Assembly (NCBI GenBank): GCA_951812965.1
Contig: OX638341.1
Location: 124,001-188,000, forward strand
From: an uncultured Pseudohongiella sp.
GTDB taxonomy: Bacteria > Pseudomonadota > Gammaproteobacteria > Pseudomonadales > Pseudohongiellaceae
Reading direction: 5' to 3'
DNA length: 64,000 nt
Part shown: positions 20,490 to 28,390 of the stretch, in pieces
How the letters are laid out: every line of letters starts with the position of its first letter
How positions within the stretch are numbered: the first letter of the stretch is position 1
Position numbers and translations under genes: made by a program
Notes under the pieces: generated by a model
What the model was told of the DNA's origin: nothing
The model's input: only the letters and a program-made list of their open reading frames with translations
The model's database searches: none

Positions 20490-21767
20490 ATGACTCCAAT
20501 GCAGGGCAGAGCGGCTAACGACTCCTTCTCGCAAAAGTTCGCCAGGGCGCTTTCGCTATTTCTTCCGGGAATTTTTTTGCTGGGTTTCAATATCGGTACC
20601 GGTAGCGTTACCGCTATGGCCAAGGCGGGGGCAGAGTATGGCATGAGCCTGTTGTGGACGATCGCCGCGTCGTGCCTCTGCACTTTTTTCATGATAAATC
20701 TCTATGGCCGCTATACGTTGGTTACCGGCGAGACTGCACTGGAGGCTTTTCGAAAACACATCCATCCGCTGGTCGGTATTTTCTTTATTGTGGCTCTGAC
20801 TGCCGGAGTCTGCGGAAGTGTCATGGGAGTGATGGGAATCGTCGCGGAAATCAGTCATGAGTGGTCAAAGTCCATGGTTGCGGGAGGCGTCCCGCCGATC
20901 TATTTCGCGGCCATTTTTGTCGCCCTGGTTTATTTCATATTCTGGAACGGTAAAACACAGTTTTTCGAACGAAGTCTGGCTGTGATCGTTGCCGTCATGT
21001 CAGCCTGTTTTCTGATCAATTTCTTTATCATGATGCCCCCGCCCGTCGATATTGTCAGAGGGTTGATTCCGAGCATCCCCCAGGCCTCAGTCGATATCGG
21101 GCAAGGTCCTCTTCTGGTAATGGCATCGATGGTGGGGACCACCGTGTTTTCCGGCCTGTTTATCATTCGAACCACGCTGGTCAAGGAGGCAGGCTGGTCG
21201 CTGGATGATTATAAAAAGCAACGAAATGACGCCATTGTTTCCGTAGCCCTGATGTTTGTAATCAGTGCGGCGGTCATGGCCGCGGCCGCCGGCGCCTTGT
21301 ACGCGGAGGGCATGGTCTTGTCGCAGGCGCCCCAAATGATCGTACTGCTGGAGCCGCTCACGGGTTCCATGGCTGTTTCGATATTTGCGCTGGGTCTCGT
21401 CGCGGCGGGAGTATCTTCTCAATTTCCCAACGTGCTTATGCTGCCCTGGTTGTTATGTGATTATTCCGGCACGGAACGCGATATGACGCTGGGCAAGTAT
21501 CGAGCGATGGTGTTCCTGATTTCCATGCTCGGTCTGGTAGTGCCGATTTTCGGAGCCAGGCCAGTGTTCGTGATGATCGTTTCGCAAGCCTTCAATGCTA
21601 TCGTCCTCCCCATTACGGTCGCCTGCATTTTTTATCTCTGCAACCGAAAAGATTTAATGGGAATGCACAAGAATATCTGGATCGGCAATGGCATTCTTGG
21701 GGCGATTTTACTGTTCTCGATCTTCACGGCTTTTGTCGGAATCAAGGGTGTTTGGCAATTACTATGA
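20490..21767 (+). CDS. Nramp-fold transporter lacking metal-binding motifs (copy 1)
   Basis: 425 residues, about 11 hydrophobic segments. Overall architecture is that of Nramp/SLC11 proteins: LFLPGIFLLGFNIGTGS in TM1 and TLVTGETALEAFRKH before TM3. Canonical Nramp metal transporters carry DPGN in TM1 and MPH in TM6. Here TM1 reads GFNIGTGSVTAM (residues 32-43) and TM6 reads GTTVFSG (216-222), so both ion-binding motifs are absent. It lies 2 bases after uxuA and just before a hydratase gene. A role in uptake of a sugar acid rather than a divalent metal is my inference. A paralogue sits at 37443-38690. Confidence 0.82.
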   Translation: MTPMQGRAANDSFSQKFARALSLFLPGIFLLGFNIGTGSVTAMAKAGAEYGMSLLWTIAASCLCTFFMINLYGRYTLVTGETALEAFRKHIHPLVGIFFIVALTAGVCGSVMGVMGIVAEISHEWSKSMVAGGVPPIYFAAIFVALVYFIFWNGKTQFFERSLAVIVAVMSACFLINFFIMMPPPVDIVRGLIPSIPQASVDIGQGPLLVMASMVGTTVFSGLFIIRTTLVKEAGWSLDDYKKQRNDAIVSVALMFVISAAVMAAAAGALYAEGMVLSQAPQMIVLLEPLTGSMAVSIFALGLVAAGVSSQFPNVLMLPWLLCDYSGTERDMTLGKYRAMVFLISMLGLVVPIFGARPVFVMIVSQAFNAIVLPITVACIFYLCNRKDLMGMHKNIWIGNGILGAILLFSIFTAFVGIKGVWQLL

Positions 21768-21813
21768 AGAGCAGGGCAAACAATCAGCGCTACATCAGAT
21801 TCGAGGTCGTGAA

Positions 21814-22665
21814 ATGGAGAATAAAGTGGCTATAGCAAACGCTGCAGATGTACGTACGTCATTGTCCGTACCGGACGAAGAAGTATCCAGGCGCCTGGTC
21901 GCGGCGCGGTTGAGCGCCAGACCGATGGCGGATTTTCCCGGCCGCCTGCCGACGACTCTGGAGCAGGCATACGCCGTTCAGTCGGCTTCAGCAAACCGTT
22001 GGCCCGACAAAGTCGCAGCATGGAAAATCGGGAAGTTGTCGGCGCCCGACCGGGAGCGCTTCAAGGCCGAAAGACTTGCCGGCCCGATATTCAAGTCGAC
22101 CATCCGCACCGCCAGTCCCGGTGCATGCGAGGCGATGGCGATCTATGAGGGTGGATTCGCCGCTATTGAAGCTGAATATGCTCTGGAACTGGGTTGTGCC
22201 GTGCTGCCTTCGGATAAAAACTACTCGGACGAAGAATTGGCCGACCTCGTCCGTGCAGTGTATGGCGTGGCGGAAATCGCCAGCAGTCCGATGGCTCTTG
22301 TAAATGAACTTGGCGCAATGTCGGTGATATCCGATTTCGGCGCAAACGCCGGCCTCGTTGTCGGCCCGAAGATTTCCGGGTGGCGCTCGTTGGGGCCGGA
22401 ATCCCTGTTCGCCAGCGTAGCCGTGGACGATTTCACGGTTGGCGAGGCCAACCCCGAACCCATCGAACGAAATGCGCTGCAGGCATTGAGGTTTCTGATT
22501 GGCCTCAGCGCCAGCCGGGGCATTGCGCTGGCCGAAGGCGCCCTGGTCTCGACAGGCGCGCTCACCGGGGTTCACGAAGTGCAGGCGCGTTCAACGGCGC
22601 ACGTTGGTTTCGGATCGTTTGGCTCGTTCGAAGTGAAGTTTCAACCGGCGGCGCCGAAGCAATAG
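21814..22665 (+). CDS. 2-keto-4-pentenoate hydratase / fumarylacetoacetase-fold protein
   Basis: 283 residues from the ATG at 21814 (a longer frame starts inside the transporter gene). Fold indicators are QAYAVQSA, WKIGKLSA, YEGGFAAIEAEYALELG (metal-binding Glu cluster), VADLVRAVYGVAEIASSP-like helix and GVHEVQARSTAHVGFGSFGS at the C-terminus. MhpD-type enzymes add water to unsaturated 2-keto acids. In a uronate operon it could act on a keto-deoxy sugar acid. It follows the Nramp-like gene by 46 bases. The exact reaction is unknown. Confidence 0.75.
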   Translation: MENKVAIANAADVRTSLSVPDEEVSRRLVAARLSARPMADFPGRLPTTLEQAYAVQSASANRWPDKVAAWKIGKLSAPDRERFKAERLAGPIFKSTIRTASPGACEAMAIYEGGFAAIEAEYALELGCAVLPSDKNYSDEELADLVRAVYGVAEIASSPMALVNELGAMSVISDFGANAGLVVGPKISGWRSLGPESLFASVAVDDFTVGEANPEPIERNALQALRFLIGLSASRGIALAEGALVSTGALTGVHEVQARSTAHVGFGSFGSFEVKFQPAAPKQ

Positions 22666-22743
22666 CTCGCAAACATCAATGAGTGCTAGTGGAAAATCGA
22701 CAAGCTGTGCATCGAGCACCCGGAAAAACACTGGGAATCTATA

Positions 22744-22792
22744 ATTGGTCCTACCAATAATTCGGCATTAGTAATACCTTCTGGTTTGCATT
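22744..22792 (+). promoter_or_regulatory. Uronate operator/promoter module before TonB receptor 2
   Basis: The dyad ATTGGTCCTACCAAT (22744-22758) has 6-base arms around CCT. A 25-bp element (22768-22792, ending CTGGTTTGCAT) follows at nearly the same distance as in front of receptor 1 and matches it at 21 positions. The surrounding sequence is not similar, so the shared module is specific. The receptor ATG is 70 bases downstream. Confidence 0.7.
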
Positions 22793-22861
22793 GTCGTTAA
22801 GATGTGGATTACAATATTGGCCGTACGCACTGCAATCTGCCAAACTGGGGAGAGAAACCTA

Positions 22862-25765
22862 ATGAAATTCAAACTTACTTTGGTTGCGTCGGCTGTGGGC
22901 GCGGCTGTGCAGGCGCTTGCACCGCAGGCTTTTGCGCAAGATATTGAAGAGATCGTCACCATCGGCATTCGCGGCTCCCTGCAGGCGGCTGCAGACTTAA
23001 AACGTAATGATGCCCGGATCATTGACGCAATCGCTGCAGAAGATATCGGCAAATTACCAGACAACAACATTGCTGAAGCACTTCAGCGTGTTACTGGCGT
23101 TTCGATTAACCGTGAATATGGTGTGGGAAATGAAGTATCTATTCGCGGTCTTAATAATAACCGTGTTGAGATTAACGGTCGTTCCACGCTTGGCGATAGC
23201 CGTAACGGCATAAGCCTGGACGATATGCCTTCTGCTTTCCTCTCGGCGGTTGAAGTCGTCAAGTCTCCAACACCAGAAATGATTGAAGGCGCTTTGGGTG
23301 GCACTGTCAACATGAAAACCCTTAGACCCATCGATTTAGGCGAGCAAATTGTTTCGGTCAGTCTGGACATGGAATATGCGGACAAGACAGAGAATTCTGC
23401 GCCCATTTTAAACGCAACATATGGCAACAACTGGGAGCTCGATAATGGCGGCGCTTTCGGCGTTATGGCATCTCTTTCCTATCAGGACAGAAGTTTACGA
23501 CAAGACACATTCCAGCAGGACTTGAGAGTTCAGGATGGCTTCGACATCAACAATGATGGAGTAATCAATCTTACTGATGAAGCTCAAAATACGCCAAGCG
23601 GTAATTACGTTATTTCGCGGGAGCACAAATATGAGCCCTGGGTTGAACACAGAGAGCGTACGGCTGCGAACCTTAGTTTTCAGTGGGCGCCAAATGAAAG
23701 AGGCAATCTGTATACCGATTTGAACTTTACAGATCGTTCCGGTGGTGAAGAGGCTTACTCGGTACTGATGGCCGGTGGTTCTGCTACCAACGCTCTTGGT
23801 ACTGCTTTTGAAGATGCTAATGGCCAACTCAGCGATTATGTTTTAGAAGGTGCTTTTATCCTTCCGAAAACATGGAGTGAATTTCGGGAAACCAAGTCAT
23901 ACTCACACGCCTTTGGCGGAGAATTTGATCTAACGGAAAAAATGCAAGTTAGTTTTGAATTTGCAACAGCTGAGTCTGATCAAACTGAGCCTAAGTCAGA
24001 ATTTAACTGGCGCGCACACGATCAGGCAGCAGAAGCTCTTAACCCGGCAGGTCAAAACCGACATTTCGTCGACGCCGTTATCGACGTAAGTAACCACAAT
24101 TCGGTGCCTGGTGTGGATTACTTGAACGATGCGAATCCCTTTTTGGAGATGGACAGACTTGCACTTCGTGAGTTCAGGCATTTGACCGATGATGTTTTCA
24201 ATGCTGAAGATGCTTACCGTGTTGATTTTGAGTACAACAACCCAGTTGATCTGGAGTGGTTTACTGCATTTAAAGCGGGTTTTCGCGCAACAGATAGAGA
24301 TTACGAAAGATCTTCCAAAGAGTTTCGCTCGGCCAATTTGCACCAAGATCTGACTACAGCGGACGGCAGCGAATACGTCGTATGGACTATGACAGAATTT
24401 GATGCACTCTTTCCCGGTACGCTCGTGAACCCATACCAGCCTGGCGACCTGTTCGATCAGGCAGGTTATTCTTCCGCAAACCAGACAGCACCATTTGTTC
24501 TTTACGATGCGGCCCGATTGAGTGGTGATCTAGAAGGAACTTTTGACATTGTCAAGCAATTACTAGCAGGTACGAATAGGGAAGTTTCTGGTAGTTTAGC
24601 CAGTAATTTGACGGCTCGGGACTCGGCATATACCAAGATCGGCGAAGAAACTGCAGCCGCCTATTTGCAAGCTGACTTGGATTTTGATCGCGTTAGAATT
24701 GTATTAGGTGGTCGCTATGTCGAAACCGACGTCACTTCATCTGCTTTTCAGGACGGTGTTTTGGTGACCGACACTGAAACTTATGCTGATTTCCTGCCTA
24801 GTATCAATGCGTCGGTAGATTTGACAGATAACACTATCCTGCGCGCGACTGGCGCCAAGGTGATGCGTCGCGCCAACTTCGGAGATTTGAGCCCTGCGTA
24901 CAACTTTAACTCTGATGTTATTTTGGCAACTCGCGGTAATCCAGGGTTGGAGCCTTTCCGTGCGGCGCAATTTGATTTCGGGGTGGAGCACTATTGGGAC
25001 GGCAACATGGTATCGGCTACTGTGTTCTATAAGGATGTAGCTTCATTCTTGAAGGAATCCATTTACTGTGCCTATTTCCCTGGTGGTGTTTCAGGTCAAA
25101 ACCACAATGCAGGCGCATTTGATCAGATCTGTATCCTACCCGCGGGTGTTCGAGCTGATTCAGACATATATACCGACACTGAAGACGAAGCTGAGTTTCT
25201 CGCCTTTGTGGCAGACGGGCGTAATGGCGTGAAGACGACTACGTCCACTAATGGCTCTAATGGTACGATTCAGGGCGTTGAATTAGGCGCTGTTTACAAC
25301 TTTGATTACCTGCCCGGCGCTTGGTCCGGTTTAGGAATCAACGCTAATTTTACTCTCTCGCAAAGCGAAGACCCGAATGGTGTAGCTCTCGAAGATATCT
25401 CTGAGACATCCTATAACCTTCAACTGTTCTGGGAATACGAAAATTGGGGTGCTCGTTTAGCCTGGACATCTCGTGAAATGTTCCTGGATGACACAGCACA
25501 AAAGCGTACTGAGCATATTGGTGCGCTAGTGGCCAGTAATACTATTGATCTGGATAATGATCCCACGCAGGGTAATAGCTTCCGTGATGGGATCGATCAA
25601 CTGGACGTTTCTGGCAGCTGGCAGGTAAATGATTCGCTGACTATTGTTGCTAGCATTACGAACCTGACTGGTGAGCATTTGATAAATTCAACTATCAATG
25701 GTATTGCCTGGCAGGTTCGAGAAAGTGATCGCAGGTTTAGCTTAGGAGCACGTTACTCTTTTTAA
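22862..25765 (+). CDS. TonB-dependent receptor 2
   Basis: 967 residues from the ATG at 22862, which is preceded by GGGGAGAG and starts a normal signal peptide (LVASAVGAAVQALAPQAFAQ). The plug has EEIVTIGIRGSL, AAEDIGKLPDNNIAEALQ, EVSIRGLNNNRVEING and IEGALGGTVNMKT. The barrel ends in RRFSLGARYSF with the C-terminal Phe needed for BAM recognition. Base composition differs from its neighbours: it is clearly AT-richer, with many AAT, TTT, GTT and TTA codons. It therefore looks like a recent import into the locus. A terminator follows. The ligand is inferred to be a uronate oligomer. Confidence 0.93.
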   Translation: MKFKLTLVASAVGAAVQALAPQAFAQDIEEIVTIGIRGSLQAAADLKRNDARIIDAIAAEDIGKLPDNNIAEALQRVTGVSINREYGVGNEVSIRGLNNNRVEINGRSTLGDSRNGISLDDMPSAFLSAVEVVKSPTPEMIEGALGGTVNMKTLRPIDLGEQIVSVSLDMEYADKTENSAPILNATYGNNWELDNGGAFGVMASLSYQDRSLRQDTFQQDLRVQDGFDINNDGVINLTDEAQNTPSGNYVISREHKYEPWVEHRERTAANLSFQWAPNERGNLYTDLNFTDRSGGEEAYSVLMAGGSATNALGTAFEDANGQLSDYVLEGAFILPKTWSEFRETKSYSHAFGGEFDLTEKMQVSFEFATAESDQTEPKSEFNWRAHDQAAEALNPAGQNRHFVDAVIDVSNHNSVPGVDYLNDANPFLEMDRLALREFRHLTDDVFNAEDAYRVDFEYNNPVDLEWFTAFKAGFRATDRDYERSSKEFRSANLHQDLTTADGSEYVVWTMTEFDALFPGTLVNPYQPGDLFDQAGYSSANQTAPFVLYDAARLSGDLEGTFDIVKQLLAGTNREVSGSLASNLTARDSAYTKIGEETAAAYLQADLDFDRVRIVLGGRYVETDVTSSAFQDGVLVTDTETYADFLPSINASVDLTDNTILRATGAKVMRRANFGDLSPAYNFNSDVILATRGNPGLEPFRAAQFDFGVEHYWDGNMVSATVFYKDVASFLKESIYCAYFPGGVSGQNHNAGAFDQICILPAGVRADSDIYTDTEDEAEFLAFVADGRNGVKTTTSTNGSNGTIQGVELGAVYNFDYLPGAWSGLGINANFTLSQSEDPNGVALEDISETSYNLQLFWEYENWGARLAWTSREMFLDDTAQKRTEHIGALVASNTIDLDNDPTQGNSFRDGIDQLDVSGSWQVNDSLTIVASITNLTGEHLINSTINGIAWQVRESDRRFSLGARYSF

Positions 25766-25825
25766 GTGAAGTAAATTGTGGAACTGTTATGAACCTTGTT
25801 CCTGGCACGACCACAAGCGCGATAA

Positions 25826-25860
25826 AGGCAGCGCTCTGAACTAGAGCGCTGCCTTTTTTT
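25826..25860 (+). terminator. Rho-independent terminator after TonB receptor 2
   Basis: AGGCAGCGCTCT (25826-25837) pairs perfectly with AGAGCGCTGCCT (25843-25854) around a 5-base loop, followed by seven T. A strong terminator that isolates the receptor from the manD operon. Confidence 0.94.
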
Positions 25861-25879
25861 GGATAGTCGCTGCCTGTTC

Positions 25880-25936
25880 GATACCTTAGTATCCGGATCT
25901 GCACAACGAATCATGTTTTTGATCGGAGAAACCGAT
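25880..25936 (+). promoter_or_regulatory. Leader of the manD operon with two small dyads
   Basis: GATAC-CTTA-GTATC (25880-25893) is a perfect inverted repeat and a possible operator. ATCGG-AGAAA-CCGAT (25922-25936) is a second one that includes the likely Shine-Dalgarno GGAG, so it could hide the ribosome site in the mRNA. The downstream gene starts with GTG at 25941. Function inferred from position. Confidence 0.35.
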
Positions 25937-25940
25937 AAAC

Positions 25941-27158
25941 GTGAAAATCACGCAGATTAAGGTCATCGTCTGCTGCCCCGGCCGGAATTTCGTGACGATA
26001 AAAATTATTACCGATAGCGGCCTGTTCGGGCTCGGGGACGCCACACTCAACGGTAGGGAAATGGCTGTGGCCGCCTATCTAGAGGAGCATGCGGCGCCCT
26101 GTCTCGTAGGGCGCGATCCCCAGGAAATCGAGGATATATGGCAGTACCTGTACAGGGGTGTCTACTGGCGAACAGGTGCGGTCACGATGACGGCAATAGG
26201 CGGTATCGACATGGCGCTCTGGGATATCAAGGGCAAGGCAGCGGGCATGCCGCTGTACCAGCTATTGGGCGGGAGGAGTCGGACTGGAGTCACTCTGTAC
26301 GCACATGCCAGCGGTAAGAATACCGAGGAAACACTGGGTGAGGCCAAGAAACTGGTTGAAGCGGGATTCAAGGCGATCCGTATTCAGTCCGCGATTCCCG
26401 GCCTGGAAGCCACCTATGGCGTGATAGGCGACATGAAGGATTATTATGAGATGCAGGGAAACCGGCCTCTTCCTCCCGAGGAAGAGTGGTCAACCCAAAA
26501 GTATTTCGGCATGGTGGAAGAATTGTTTCGCGAAGCGCGACACCATCTAGGAAGTGATGTGCATCTGCTTCATGATGTTCATAATCGGCTGACACCCATC
26601 GAATCGGCCAGGTTGGGCAAGCTGCTGGAGAAATACAATCTTCTGTTTCTGGAAGATGCGTCCATCGCAGAAAATCAGGAAAGCTATAAGGTAATTCGCC
26701 AACACACGACCACTCCGCTTGCTATCGGTGAGACCTATAACACGATTTGGGACTGCAAAGAGCTGGTTCAGAACCAACTGATCGATTACATCAGAATGGC
26801 AGCTACCCATGCCGGCGGTATTACTGCAATGCGGCGCATTGCTGACTTCGCAGGAATCTACAGCGTCAAAATCGCCCCTCATGGTGCACCGGATCTGTCA
26901 CCAATCTGCGTCGCGGCACATCTTCACTTGAACACCTGGGCGCCCAATTTTGGCATTCAGGAGTTTGTTGGCCTCGGTAGTGAGCAATGCCGGCAAATTT
27001 TCAAACAGGATTTCCAAATCAAAAATGGCATGGCCCATGTCAGCGAGGCGCCGGGCCTTGGCATAGACTTTGATGAGGAGGCCGCAAAAGAATATCCCTA
27101 CAAACGATCTTATCTTCCGGTTAGCAGGCTGGAAGATGGTACGCTGTGGCATTGGTAG
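25941..27158 (+). CDS. ManD-type D-mannonate/D-gluconate dehydratase (enolase superfamily)
   Basis: 405 residues, starting with GTG. It has the ManD N-terminal capping domain (CCPGRNFVTIKI, IEDIWQYLYRG, GIDMALWDIKGK) and a barrel with Arg147, Tyr168/169, metal ligands Asp212, Glu238 and Glu264, and catalytic His214 and His314. The C-terminus YKRSYLPVSRLEDGTLWHW is typical of ManD. ManD enzymes make KDG from mannonate, and low-activity subgroups also take gluconate. Which applies here cannot be judged. It precedes a Gfo/Idh oxidoreductase by 25 bases. It is not related in sequence to UxuA at 19273. Confidence 0.9.
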   Translation: MKITQIKVIVCCPGRNFVTIKIITDSGLFGLGDATLNGREMAVAAYLEEHAAPCLVGRDPQEIEDIWQYLYRGVYWRTGAVTMTAIGGIDMALWDIKGKAAGMPLYQLLGGRSRTGVTLYAHASGKNTEETLGEAKKLVEAGFKAIRIQSAIPGLEATYGVIGDMKDYYEMQGNRPLPPEEEWSTQKYFGMVEELFREARHHLGSDVHLLHDVHNRLTPIESARLGKLLEKYNLLFLEDASIAENQESYKVIRQHTTTPLAIGETYNTIWDCKELVQNQLIDYIRMAATHAGGITAMRRIADFAGIYSVKIAPHGAPDLSPICVAAHLHLNTWAPNFGIQEFVGLGSEQCRQIFKQDFQIKNGMAHVSEAPGLGIDFDEEAAKEYPYKRSYLPVSRLEDGTLWHW

Positions 27159-27183
27159 GCGGCGACTGGATTACGAGAACGAT

Positions 27184-28326
27184 TTGAATAGTAAAAGACT
27201 GAAAGTGCTGGTTCACGGAACTGGATTTGCCGGGCAGGGCCACACCAGAGGATTCAGATTAGCGGGCGCGGAAGTGATCGGCATGGTGGGAAGAACAGAA
27301 CCCATCGTAATGGAAGTGGCCGAAAAAATGGGCATTCCCTACTGCGGTATTGATTGGAATCAGGCACTAAGGGATTGTCAGCCGGATATTGTGTCCATTG
27401 CTACTCCGGGTGGCGCGCATGCAAAGCCCATCAAGCAGGCCATTGCGCAGGGCTGTCATGTGTTTTGCGACAAACCATTGACCGACAGTGGCGAGACCGC
27501 GAAGGAGCTTTATGAGATTGCGATAGCGAAAGGCGTCAAGACAGCTTTCTCCGCCAGCTTCAGATATGAGCCACATGTCATGCACGCCAAAAAGCTTGTC
27601 GCCGAAGGTGCAATTGGTGAACCGCTGGAAGTCGAGTGCATTTCGCATTTCAATCTTGAGCGGGATATTCCTTTTGGCTGGTCTCACTGCAAGGAAGAGG
27701 GCGGCGGCCGACTGAACAACAATTTCACGCACAAGCTATCGATTGTGACCTCGGTGGTGGGCGAGAAGATCCTCTCGATCATGGCTGAGGTGCGTAATGA
27801 TCTGGGCAAGGCCCCCATTGTCGAGGGTATGCACAACTTCAAGACCAGACGCGAGCATATCCCCAAAGATCTGGATGATCCCTTCCTGAAATGGCGTGAG
27901 TCCAATGTGGAGTGGACATACACCGTTCTGGCGCGAATGGAAAGCGAATACGCCAGCAAACCCGTTTCAGTGTTGTTCAAACATGGTGGGCTCAATCCCC
28001 GCTTCAACGAAGACCACATTGTTTTCTATGGCAGTAAAGGGGCCATCTATATCAAGGGCCACTATGGTACCGGACCACTCTTCCTCTATGGAAAGAACAA
28101 GGAATGGCTCGAAATCGCGCTTCCGGAGGAAATTGCCGCAAGTGTGCCCGCCATCGAGGATAGCACCGAGCGAAACTGGAGCTACCTGATCCGGAAACTG
28201 GTTCGGGACGTACACGGCGAGACTGTGGCATCCTACCAGACATTCAAGGAAGGAAGTCTGTATCAGCAGCTAATCGACATCATTCGGCAGAACGGAAACT
28301 GGGTCGATGTTCGTCACCTGCAGTAG
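27184..28326 (+). CDS. Gfo/Idh/MocA-family NAD(P)-dependent oxidoreductase
   Basis: 380 residues from a proposed TTG start at 27184, right before the Rossmann strand RLKVLVHGTGFAGQGHTRGF. The open frame reaches back into manD, but that part does not look like protein. The catalytic Lys is in CDKPLT (usual EKP). The C-terminal beta-sheet domain follows. Such enzymes oxidise or reduce sugars and sugar acids. Located between manD and a sodium symporter, it probably interconverts a uronate-derived acid. The substrate is unknown. Confidence 0.82.
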   Translation: MNSKRLKVLVHGTGFAGQGHTRGFRLAGAEVIGMVGRTEPIVMEVAEKMGIPYCGIDWNQALRDCQPDIVSIATPGGAHAKPIKQAIAQGCHVFCDKPLTDSGETAKELYEIAIAKGVKTAFSASFRYEPHVMHAKKLVAEGAIGEPLEVECISHFNLERDIPFGWSHCKEEGGGRLNNNFTHKLSIVTSVVGEKILSIMAEVRNDLGKAPIVEGMHNFKTRREHIPKDLDDPFLKWRESNVEWTYTVLARMESEYASKPVSVLFKHGGLNPRFNEDHIVFYGSKGAIYIKGHYGTGPLFLYGKNKEWLEIALPEEIAASVPAIEDSTERNWSYLIRKLVRDVHGETVASYQTFKEGSLYQQLIDIIRQNGNWVDVRHLQ

Positions 28327-28390
28327 ATACCAGTCCAGTCGAAACGATAATGCTCACGAGAATGGAGCTTGAATTACGCTGCCAAAGCTC

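Noticed and set aside
21688-21813. N-terminal extension of the hydratase gene
   Set aside because: It overlaps the end of the Nramp-like gene and lacks family similarity; the ATG at 21814 gives the normal start.
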